The notes under the pieces: generated by a model | Told to the model about the DNA's origin: nothing | Databases searched by the model: none | Seen by the model: only the letters and a program-made list of their open reading frames with translations | Origin: an uncultured Alistipes sp. | GTDB lineage: Bacteria; Bacteroidota; Bacteroidia; Bacteroidales; Rikenellaceae | Assembly (NCBI GenBank): GCA_938014215.1 | Contig: CALLRW010000023.1 | Coordinates: 1 to 64,000, forward strand | DNA: 64,000 nt | Direction of reading: 5' to 3' | Made by a program: the position numbers and the translations under genes | Shown here: piece by piece, positions 1 to 6,223 of the stretch | Position numbering within the stretch: the first letter of the stretch is position 1 | Layout of the letters: each line of letters opens with the position of its first letter

Positions 1-532
1 AAAGTTGTTCCTTTGTCAACACCATAAGTCTACTCTTTTTTAGTTTTTGTTGGTTTGCCTCTACAAATCTAAAAAATCTGTAGACTTTTTTATTTATCCC
101 ACCCTAGACACACTATTTGGAACAGTATCGTGAAAATATTTCGCAAAAGATTCGGTTCCCATGCACTTCGTGAATGTACCCGCAACTTGTCCGGTTAAGC
201 GGTGTCTGTGATCTTCTGAAATCGACCGGATCATTGTTTACTGAAAAACATTATATTTGCAATGGCAAAACGATTGTTTTGAAGATAATGGAAGGGAAGG
301 TTGAATTTTAACAGCATCGAAAAAGCTGCATTCCCGGATAAATCTGCTGTATGGCCCAAACGACGCTCAGCTCCCAGTTATGTCGGGCTGAAAATGAGCA
401 AGAGATTCTTCGGCTGGAACATACGAGGCTGAATCTTTTCTTTTTGTTCGCAACTTGTGGATGACGCTAATGAGAATCAAGCAGAAACATCAGGAATGAT
501 TGATTGACCAAATATCCGACCTTCACATGATT
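1..532. other. AT-rich stretch with no convincing gene
   Basis: No open frame here looks like an intact protein. An inverted pair AAGTCTAC (26-33) / GTAGACTT (80-87) followed by a T run could be a terminator for a gene left of the window. A TATATTTG promoter-like box sits at 252-259, but the ATG at 288 opens only a seven-codon frame; an overlapping frame at 305-433 reads about 40 residues with plausible amino-acid content. This may be the decayed remnant of a small gene. A 13-bp stretch at 481-493 repeats at 601-613 inside the next gene. Confidence 0.4.
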
Positions 533-540
533 TAATTTTG
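533..540 (+). promoter_or_regulatory. Promoter -7 box (TAATTTTG) for the acetyltransferase
   Basis: TAATTTTG matches the Bacteroidetes primary sigma -7 consensus TAnnTTTG and lies 40 bp before the ATG at 581, which gives a leader of roughly 30-35 nt. No clear -33 TTTG is seen at the ideal spacing. Confidence 0.5.
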
Positions 541-580
541 CTACTGAGAATCGACTCGATCACTTCAAAGATAACGAAAT

Positions 581-1162
581 ATGACAGAATGGGATAAAAT
601 GCAGAAACATCAGATCTATAATGATTTTGATGGTGATCTGTTCGACCTGCGAGTTCAAGCCAAAAAGCTATTCAAGGACTTTAACCGTACGGAAGACGAA
701 GAGACTGATCGGCGTCAGGAAATCATGCGCCAACTCTTCAAGAAAGTAGGAGAACGCGTTTGGCTGGAGCCGAATTTTACCTGTGAATTCGGCAAAAACA
801 TTACGATCGGGAATGATGTCTATATTAATTTTGGATGTACGCTTCTTGATTGCGGACAGATAACAATCGGGGATAATACGTTGCTCGGACCTAACGTAAG
901 TGCATATTCGGGCAATCATTCCCTCGATTCGGCAGAACGTATCGCCGGAGCCTTAATTCCCAAACCTATTACTATCGGAAACCGGGTTTGGATTGGTGGT
1001 GGATGCACCATCCTCAGCGGTGTGACCATCGGTGATGATACGGTTATTGGGGCAGGAAGTGTTGTAACCCACGATATTCCTTCGGGTGTCCTGGCCGCCG
1101 GAAACCCTTGCCGGGTATTAAGGAAAATCACGGATAAGGATAAAGTCGGGTTTCCCGTATAG
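581..1162 (+). CDS. Maltose/galactoside O-acetyltransferase family (left-handed beta-helix)
   Basis: The 193-residue protein has an N-terminal helical segment (about 1-60; MTEWDKM..., then FDLRVQAKKLFKDFN) typical of the maltose acetyltransferase N-domain, followed by hexapeptide repeats (about 72-185: GKNITIGNDVYIN, ITIGDNTLLGPNV, ITIGNRVWIGGG, VTIGDDTVIGAGSVV, ending in AAGNPCRV). His113 in the YSGNHSLD motif is the expected catalytic base. Such enzymes transfer acetyl from acetyl-CoA to a sugar hydroxyl and work as cytoplasmic trimers. The start at 581 gives the full family N-terminus; Met7 is a possible alternative. The gene stands alone and is AT-rich compared with the core genes to the right, fitting the accessory island. 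The acceptor sugar cannot be deduced. Confidence 0.88.
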   Translation: MTEWDKMQKHQIYNDFDGDLFDLRVQAKKLFKDFNRTEDEETDRRQEIMRQLFKKVGERVWLEPNFTCEFGKNITIGNDVYINFGCTLLDCGQITIGDNTLLGPNVSAYSGNHSLDSAERIAGALIPKPITIGNRVWIGGGCTILSGVTIGDDTVIGAGSVVTHDIPSGVLAAGNPCRVLRKITDKDKVGFPV

Positions 1163-1301
1163 TCGAGGGGGCATAACAACAAGAACCTTTACACTCTTTC
1201 AGCTGCGATCAAAGCGGTTTTCTCATAAGATTTCAAGTAGATTCTGAAAGCCGTTGGCCCGTTCCGAAAGGTTGAGAATTCGGAGAGCTGGAGTTCAAAA
1301 A

Positions 1302-1333
1302 GGGGCGATTTCCCGGTAGGGAATCGCCCCTTT
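1302..1333 (+). terminator. Rho-independent terminator
   Basis: A GGGGCGATTTCCC arm pairs with GGGAATCGCCCC across a four-base loop and is followed by TTTCT. It lies about 140 bp after the acetyltransferase stop and probably ends that transcript. Confidence 0.7.
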
Positions 1334-1480
1334 CTGTACCCGAACCCTTTGTCTTTTTTGTCGGAATTCAAATTCGGATTGCTGTGAACCCGGGTTGAAA
1401 AACGTTTCCGAACGCCCGGATATCGTTCCGGTTTGAGAATTTTTTTCGGCAGAAAAGCGTGCCGAATGGGGCCTGTTTGA

Positions 1481-1513
1481 GGGGATGATTCTACAGAATC
1501 GTCCCCCTTTTTT
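1481..1513 (+). terminator. Second strong hairpin with T run
   Basis: GGGGATGATTCT pairs with AGAATCGTCCCC around a two-base loop, followed by CTTTTTT. No gene lies between it and the previous terminator, so it may insulate the repeat region beyond or be a leftover of a lost gene. Confidence 0.6.
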
Positions 1514-1522
1514 GTGCTTGTT

Positions 1523-1568
1523 AAGACCCGTTTTCGAGTGCTGGCGGATCAAATTTCGAACGGGTCTT
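1523..1568. repeat. Inverted repeat AAGACCCGTT / AACGGGTCTT
   Basis: Ten-base perfect arms at 1523-1532 and 1559-1568 enclose 26 bases. There is no T run, so this is not an obvious terminator. It is one of a cluster of palindromes in this gene-free region. Confidence 0.6.
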
Positions 1569-1672
1569 GAGTGAAGTTGGCGAGAATTCGCCGGCTGTCG
1601 GGAATTCGGGTCGGGCCACCGTGGCCCCGGTAAAAAACGACGACTTCGGAGGAGTTTTCCACCCCCTTGCGG

Positions 1673-1726
1673 GCAAGCTGTTTTCTGTTACGAAATCTAT
1701 TTCGCGTAACGGAAAACACAGCTTGC
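1673..1726. repeat. Long imperfect palindrome
   Basis: The left arm GCAAGCTGTTTTCTGTTACG (1673-1692) pairs with 1705-1726, whose reverse complement matches it with a 2-base gap and one substitution. The inner GAAAT/ATTTC bases extend the stem almost to the loop. It resembles an extragenic palindromic element or the terminal structure of a small non-autonomous element. Confidence 0.65.
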
Positions 1727-1900
1727 CGGGGGCAAAACATATAATGTTTCTGACCCCCAAAAACGGGTCGAATATCACGTCCCGTTCCCGCTTGTTCGCC
1801 GGCCAATCTGAAGAGGCGAACCACCCGTTCCCGAAGCCGACATCGGGAACAAAACCGATCAAAAAAGGAAGGCCCGCAGGGTGTCTTATTCAAAAAGGCC

Positions 1901-1975
1901 GACTGACTGATTGACGTCAGTACTGACTGACTTCAGTACTGATTGACTGACTGAATTCAGTACTGACTGAAGTCA
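1901..1975. repeat. TGACTGAC / CAGTACTG palindromic repeat cluster
   Basis: About 75 bases are built from the words GACTGACTGA, TTCAGTACTG and AGTCA, giving overlapping direct and inverted repeats (TGACTTCAGTACTG pairs with CAGTACTG...GAAGTCA). CAGTACTG itself is a palindrome present three times. No coding frame is evident. Confidence 0.7.
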
Positions 1976-1984
1976 TGGCCTTAC

Positions 1985-2056
1985 TGTTTTACCGTTTTGT
2001 TGTCTTGTTGTGCTGTTGTGTTGTTGTGTAGTTTTGCTGGCTTGCTGTTTTGTTGA
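1985..2056. repeat. Low-complexity TTGT/TGTTG run
   Basis: Roughly 70 bases almost free of A, made of TTG/TGT words; the complementary strand is a CAACA-type run. It directly follows the TGACTGAC cluster. Confidence 0.7.
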
Positions 2057-2731
2057 TATCAGTATGGGTGGGCCGATGGAGATTCCGATGCCGGGTGGAA
2101 GGTCGGAGGTTTTCCGGGACGGTGGAGGCGAAGCGGGACGCCTCTCCGAGGAGCGTACACCTCCGAGGCCGGTTGGCGGGATCGTCGGGTAGGGTAGGGC
2201 TGCCCGTGCTGCGGAGAAGCGCGAAGAAGGTGCCTCGGGAGCGGGATCTCGGTGCCGTAACGGAGCCGGTGCGGATGGTATCCGGGTTCGGACGTCTTCT
2301 TCCCCGCGGAGCCCGGCCCGGGACGGATTTTTGACGCCGATACGCTCGTCCGCCGCTGAATCCCCGAATTGCCCCGGCGCCTCGAGGAAGATCGGTGTCA
2401 AAACCGTTGGCGGCTCGATGCGGCCCGGCCCGACGGCCCGGCGGTATCTTTGCGGCCGAAGCGGATGCCATCCGCTCGTGTGAGGAGCTCCGGGAGCACC
2501 GCGGCATACCGAAATCGCTCTACCTGCTTTCCGCCCGAATGCCGATACCCCGACGTGCCCGTCCGGTCCCTGAACGGTCGTCCGAAATCTGCTCTTCCGG
2601 AGGCGTCGCATCCCCGCAACCGACGCCAACCGGTGCCACACCGACGCCAACCACTGCCATCTTCCGCCGCGGGCGGAGCAATCGGCCCCGGATGGCCTAT
2701 CTTCGCCTCCAGAACCCTAAACGCTAAAATT
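2057..2731. other. GC-rich gene-free stretch upstream of the HTH pair
   Basis: The open frames here have the arginine/proline-rich look of random GC-rich sequence, so I call none. It holds a 21-bp-period duplication around CCGACGCCAACC (2620 and 2641), a TATCTTTG box at 2445 and a weaker TATCTTCG at about 2696. It may be a long leader of the downstream HTH genes. Confidence 0.4.
2445..2452 (+). promoter_or_regulatory. Promoter-like TATCTTTG box
   Basis: This is an exact match to TAnnTTTG in otherwise GC-rich DNA. If used, it would give the HTH operon a leader of about 280 nt. Confidence 0.35.
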
Positions 2732-3022
2732 ATGGAGTACATGATGGTTGAAAAACGGAGCTACGACCGCCTGGTCGCACGCATCGAGGCGCTGGCACGG
2801 CGGGTTGCGGAGCTGTGCCGCCGGCAGGACAAGACGCTGCAGCACTGGCTCGACAACGAGGAGGTGTGCCTGTTGCTGAACATCCAGAAACGGACCCTTC
2901 AGCGCTACCGCGAACGGGGACTGCTGCCCTGCACGCAGATCCGCCACAAGGTCTACTACAAAACTGCGGATGTCGAACGACTGCTGGCTTCGGCGGCCCA
3001 TCGCTGCCGGCGCCGGTCGTAA
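2732..3022 (+). CDS. Small helix-turn-helix (excisionase-like) DNA-binding protein 1
   Basis: This 96-residue protein has an N-terminal helix (about 6-38, likely dimerising coiled coil) and a winged-helix HTH of the MerR/excisionase-like type (about 40-90: DNEEVCLLLNIQKRTLQRYR, then a wing with KVYYKTADVERLL). I start at the ATG at 2732; upstream in-frame sequence lacks coding character. It sits 12 bases before a paralogous HTH gene, so the two are probably co-transcribed. Pairs like this are common in Bacteroidales mobile elements near recombinases, where they act as excisionases or regulators. The target is unknown. Confidence 0.8.
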   Translation: MEYMMVEKRSYDRLVARIEALARRVAELCRRQDKTLQHWLDNEEVCLLLNIQKRTLQRYRERGLLPCTQIRHKVYYKTADVERLLASAAHRCRRRS

Positions 3023-3034
3023 AACGGAGCGGTT

Positions 3035-3331
3035 ATGGACAAGCAATCGATTTTTCGGACGGATGAACGTCCGGAGGCGCTGCTCCGTACGCTGGAGCAG
3101 TTGGAACAGGATCTGGACCGCTGTGTGGAGTTGAACCGCCCTACGCTGGGCGGTGAACGCTACCTGACGGACCGCGAGCTGTCGGAACGGCTGAAGATCA
3201 GCCGCCGCACGCTGCAGGAGTACCGCTCCTCGGGCGAGATTCCCTATTACAGCATCTGCGGCAAGGTGCTCTATCGTGAGTCGGACATCGAGCGGGTACT
3301 GGAGGAGCACTATTTCGGCCTGCCCGGTTGA
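3035..3331 (+). CDS. Small helix-turn-helix DNA-binding protein 2
   Basis: A 98-residue relative of the preceding protein with the same plan: a helical N-terminus (about 10-40), then HTH and wing (about 45-92: YLTDRELSERLKISRRTLQEY, then GKVLYRESDIERVL). Its stop codon lies at the edge of a degenerate 19-20 bp tandem repeat. A recombinase gene is convergent to it. It is probably an element-encoded regulator or recombination directionality factor; this rests on context, not on direct evidence. Confidence 0.8.
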   Translation: MDKQSIFRTDERPEALLRTLEQLEQDLDRCVELNRPTLGGERYLTDRELSERLKISRRTLQEYRSSGEIPYYSICGKVLYRESDIERVLEEHYFGLPG

Positions 3332-3515
3332 TCCGGTACGACCCGATTGGTTCGGTGCGAGACCTGATTGATTCGGAGCGACCCGATTGGTCCTGGCCTG
3401 CCCGATTGACCCCGGCCCTCCCTGTTGATTCCGGCAGCCCAGATGATGCAGACTGTCTCGGTTGGTCCCGACGGCCTCGTTGATGCTGGCCGGGCACTGT
3501 TGGACCCTGTCCTCT
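3325..3515. repeat. Degenerate 19-20 bp tandem repeat
   Basis: About nine or ten imperfect units resemble CCCGATTGGTTCGGTGCGA, each centred on a GATTG or GTTG core (cores near 3328, 3349, 3367, 3386, 3405 and 3424, then decaying). It fills the space between the convergent HTH and recombinase genes. No T-rich tail is present, so it is not a simple terminator. It may be an iteron-like protein-binding array or an eroded minisatellite. Confidence 0.65.
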
Positions 3516-3587
3516 ACACGCGAAAGGCGGCCCGGAATACTCCGGGCCGCCTGCTGCGTGCGGACGCGATCGCCCCGAATGTGCGGT

Positions 3588-4211
3588 TTATCCCCGGTGC
3601 CGATACAGATTGTCAATCTCTGGATCCGTCTGGCGTATCCGGTGAAAGGTCTTCGGCGAGACGTCGAATCGCTGGCACAGAGCTGTCAGGGTGCAATCCC
3701 CGCGCAGCATCTCCACCACCTCGTCACGCCGCTCCAGCAGCATTTGCTGCTTGACGCACGACCCTTTGCGCCGCCCGAGCACCACGCCGTCGGCCCGTCG
3801 CACGGCCAGTGCCTCGCGCGTGCGCATCGAGATGAGATTGCGCTCGATCTCGGCTACCAGCCCGAAGGCGAAGCATAAGACCTTGCTGTTGATCGAGTTG
3901 TCGAAGGCATATCCGTCTTTGGTGCTGTAGAGGAGGATGCCCCGTTCGAGACAGAGCCCCATGATCGACATGATCTCGGTAAGCGTACGGCTCAGACGCG
4001 ACAATTCGGTGACGATCAGTGTATCGCCCTGTTTCATGCGGCGGAGCAGGGGACCCAGTTTGCGCTCGCGGCCGCTCTTTCGGCCGCTCACGATCTCCGT
4101 CAGCCAGCGGTCGACGTGCAGGTTGTGCCGGGCGGCGAAACGGAGGATCTCCTCCTGTTGATTTCTCAGATGCTGCTTCTCGGTGCGGATGCGTAAATAG
4201 GCTACGGTCAT
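3588..4211 (-). CDS. Mpi-type serine recombinase/DNA invertase, catalytic serine replaced by Arg
   Basis: The 207-residue protein matches the small Bacteroidales invertase family: a resolvase catalytic domain (about 1-140) and a C-terminal HTH (about 150-200; TLTALCQRFDVSPKTFHRI). The nucleophile motif, normally YxRVST, here reads YLRIRT: residue 9 is Arg (codon CGC, one base from AGC Ser). Other active-site residues remain, including Arg7 and the arginines of ELSRLSRT. If the base is right, the protein may bind its site but should not cut DNA. The start at 4211 places the motif at the usual distance from the N-terminus; the frame stays open upstream but has no family sequence. Next to it is a possible invertible segment (4288-4411). 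Confidence 0.85.
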   Translation of the reverse strand: MTVAYLRIRTEKQHLRNQQEEILRFAARHNLHVDRWLTEIVSGRKSGRERKLGPLLRRMKQGDTLIVTELSRLSRTLTEIMSIMGLCLERGILLYSTKDGYAFDNSINSKVLCFAFGLVAEIERNLISMRTREALAVRRADGVVLGRRKGSCVKQQMLLERRDEVVEMLRGDCTLTALCQRFDVSPKTFHRIRQTDPEIDNLYRHRG

Positions 4212-4287
4212 AATCGGGATTTTAGTCGTAATTATGCCGCGAAGGAAAACAAAAAACGGGCTCGAAAGCTCGTTCAGGAGGAAAAAC

Positions 4288-4411
4288 GTTCGTTTAATGG
4301 CTTGTAAAAGGATTTGAAAATCCATTTGCGAAAATAGGACTTTCCGGGCTGTTTTCCAAGGAAAAACGTGCTGAACTGCGCTATTTGGACCGATTGTGAA
4401 ATTAAACGAAC
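4288..4411. repeat. Candidate invertible segment: 11-bp inverted repeats around 102 bp
   Basis: GTTCGTTTAAT (4288-4298) and ATTAAACGAAC (4401-4411) are perfect inverted repeats. The left repeat, read as AAACGTTCGT from 4285, agrees with the ARACGTWCGT core I recall for Bacteroides fragilis Mpi sites; the right one differs at one base. The segment lies between the recombinase gene (leftward) and the 4424 operon (rightward) and contains a promoter-like sequence. A second orientation cannot be seen in a single sequence. Confidence 0.5.
4329..4336 (-). promoter_or_regulatory. Promoter inside the candidate invertible segment, facing the recombinase
   Basis: On the minus strand TATTTTCG is one base off TAnnTTTG, and a CTTG lies about 20 bases upstream, close to the -33 TTTG spacing. 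In the present orientation it would transcribe the recombinase gene. Inversion would point it toward 4424. Confidence 0.4.
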
Positions 4412-4423
4412 CTTTATTGTCGG

Positions 4424-5122
4424 ATGACGATGAACGCAAATACCTTTTACCAAAATTATGGGCAATATATCGCTCGTGTGCAGTCTCGACGAGAGTGCAA
4501 CTCCTGGCCTTTTGTCTTTATGCAACAGGATAATATCGAGCTTTCGGATCCAGATTTCCAAAAGACGTTTATGCCGTATGGTATGGACTATGATTGTTTC
4601 ATTTCCGGCGTGAAGTACATAGAGGGAAAGATCACCTATGTGTTATTGCCTTACAGACATTATCCGGTTATCAGTTTTGAGTTCTCAGGCTGTTGGATGG
4701 CCAAACTCTGCTTCCGGGGTGTATGGTTTGCATTTCACATCTCGACCAGCGAGACTCAGAGTTACGACTGCAAATTGCAATGGAAAGATTTTCTTTCGCG
4801 CTACAAAAGCGACATTTCGGCGCTTGTCATGTTCAAGCCGACAATGCGTAAGGAGTTATTTGATACATTTATCAAATTGCGCTATTATGAAAAAAAGCAA
4901 GTAACTTTGACCGGTTTGATTGACGAATACGATATTTGTTATACGTTGGTGTATAATTATATGTTGGCTCAGGTTGAAGGCAATTATATTCAGCAATGTC
5001 CTCCGTACTTGCTGTGCGACAAGCAAGATCTGGGCTATTATTCGGAACTATCATCCATTTATCAGTTATGGGAGGATTCTGGAGCAGAGAAAAGAACGGC
5101 ACGCAGACTCTGTCGGATCTGA
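4424..5122 (+). CDS. Hypothetical protein, first gene of the DUF2589 operon
   Basis: A 232-residue protein of no family I recognise, rich in aromatic residues (Tyr, Phe, Trp) and without a signal peptide or membrane helix, so probably cytoplasmic. Its DNA is AT-rich to about 5065 and then turns sharply GC-rich. Its last 18 codons (from about 5068) overlap the start of the next gene in another frame, and the tail there (EKRTARRLCRI) looks like out-of-frame reading. The natural C-terminus may therefore have been lost at a recombination joint. The start is ATG 4424 or 4430 (MTMNANTF). It lies just right of the candidate invertible promoter. Confidence 0.6.
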   Translation: MTMNANTFYQNYGQYIARVQSRRECNSWPFVFMQQDNIELSDPDFQKTFMPYGMDYDCFISGVKYIEGKITYVLLPYRHYPVISFEFSGCWMAKLCFRGVWFAFHISTSETQSYDCKLQWKDFLSRYKSDISALVMFKPTMRKELFDTFIKLRYYEKKQVTLTGLIDEYDICYTLVYNYMLAQVEGNYIQQCPPYLLCDKQDLGYYSELSSIYQLWEDSGAEKRTARRLCRI

Positions 5123-5580
5123 TCCGCGGGCTGCAGCACTCGGTCAATGCGGCCATGGAGATGGTCGAGACACGCAACGTCGAACTGCTCGGACGTTACT
5201 TTTCGCCCGAAGGCGACCCGCTGACCAAGCGGCTCAACGTGGACGGACAGACGGCCGTCGACGTGCCGCTGATCTCGATCGTCAACCCTTCGACGATCAA
5301 CATCAAGGAGGTTGAGATGGACTTTTCGGTGCAGATCAATGCCTCGGACCTGCGCTGCAAACAGCCTCAGAAGGGGTTTCAGGCCGGCGACGAACATGCC
5401 GAGTTCGACAATCGCCTGAAACGCACGAGCCTTGAGATCAGCTTCGACGGCCAGAAAGACCTTTCGCGGATGCAGGTGCACATCAAGTTCGAGGCAAAAC
5501 CCATTCCCGAGGGGTTGTCGCGCGTGATCGATGAGTACGACAAGACGATCATGCCCTTCAACCGGCAGCAAGAACAATAA
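5068..5580 (+). CDS. DUF2589-family protein A
   Basis: A 170-residue protein beginning MGGFWSREKNG. I recognise it as DUF2589-like from the opening helix (SDLIRGLQHSVNAAMEM), the VPLISIVNPSTINIKEV strand motif in the middle and the IPEGLSRVIDEYDKTI closing helix. No function is established for the family, to my knowledge. An upstream Met at 4996 stays in frame but lies in the AT-rich gene, so I chose 5068. It overlaps the previous gene by 55 bases and precedes a second DUF2589 gene by 21 bases. No signal peptide is visible, so it is probably cytoplasmic. Confidence 0.75.
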   Translation: MGGFWSREKNGTQTLSDLIRGLQHSVNAAMEMVETRNVELLGRYFSPEGDPLTKRLNVDGQTAVDVPLISIVNPSTINIKEVEMDFSVQINASDLRCKQPQKGFQAGDEHAEFDNRLKRTSLEISFDGQKDLSRMQVHIKFEAKPIPEGLSRVIDEYDKTIMPFNRQQEQ

Positions 5581-5601
5581 TCCGTTTTAATTTTCACGAA
5601 T

Positions 5602-6186
5602 ATGGCAAACGATGACAATGTCTCGAGCAAGTTCTCGGGACTTCCCATTGCGGAACTCATTGCCGCCCCGCTCACGGCGGCGTGCGACTCGCAGAAGCGG
5701 CTGGCGCAGTCGGCCTTCGAATTCATGACCGAGATCGGTTACAGCGACGTGGAGAAGCAGACGCCGCGTCTGTTGAGCTTCCAGCTCGAACGGCCCGTCG
5801 AGGGGGCGACCGACACGCAGACCGTACAGGTCAATGCGCCGTTCCTGGGGCTGGTGCCGCTGCCGACACTGCTGATCGACGACGTGCAGGTGGACTTCCA
5901 GATGGAGGTGACGACGACCGAGACCTCGAAGGAGACCTCGGACAGCGAGGTTTCGACCAACGTCAATTCGAGCTTCAAGTTCGGATGCTTCGCCAAGGGC
6001 TCGGTGAGCGTCAACGGCAAGGTCTCCTCCTCGCGCGAAAACACCCGTTCGACGAACCAGACGGCGAAGTATCAGGTACATGTCTCGGCCCGCCAGCAGG
6101 CTCCGACCGAAGGTTTGAGCAAGTTGATGGATATCATGGCCTCGTGTGTCGAGCCGGTCAAGCTTGAGAACTCCTCGACCGATTAG
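5602..6186 (+). CDS. DUF2589-family protein B
   Basis: A 194-residue protein with the clearer DUF2589 signature: SGLPIAELIAAPLTAACDSQKRLAQ (about 12-36, shown in part), a strand motif VPLPTLLIDDVQVDF (about 94-108), a serine/threonine-rich middle (about 110-160) and a closing TEGLSKLMDIM helix. It is the second DUF2589 paralogue in the operon, suggesting a hetero-oligomer with protein A. It ends 37 bases before the convergent LRR gene with no terminator between them. The function is unknown. Confidence 0.78.
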   Translation: MANDDNVSSKFSGLPIAELIAAPLTAACDSQKRLAQSAFEFMTEIGYSDVEKQTPRLLSFQLERPVEGATDTQTVQVNAPFLGLVPLPTLLIDDVQVDFQMEVTTTETSKETSDSEVSTNVNSSFKFGCFAKGSVSVNGKVSSSRENTRSTNQTAKYQVHVSARQQAPTEGLSKLMDIMASCVEPVKLENSSTD

Positions 6187-6223
6187 CACGGTTTGCCTTC
6201 CGCGCGTCAACGTGGGGGTGGAA

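Noticed and set aside
1567..1914. 115-codon frame in the palindrome-rich stretch
   Set aside because: It runs through palindromes and has no recognisable protein features or ribosome-binding site.
2369..2731. N-terminal extension of the first HTH protein
   Set aside because: Although the frame is open, the sequence is Arg/Pro/Ser-rich and lacks coding character; the ATG at 2732 gives the compact family length.
3325..3515. CRISPR array
   Set aside because: Units are contiguous and degenerate with no unique spacers, and no cas gene is present.
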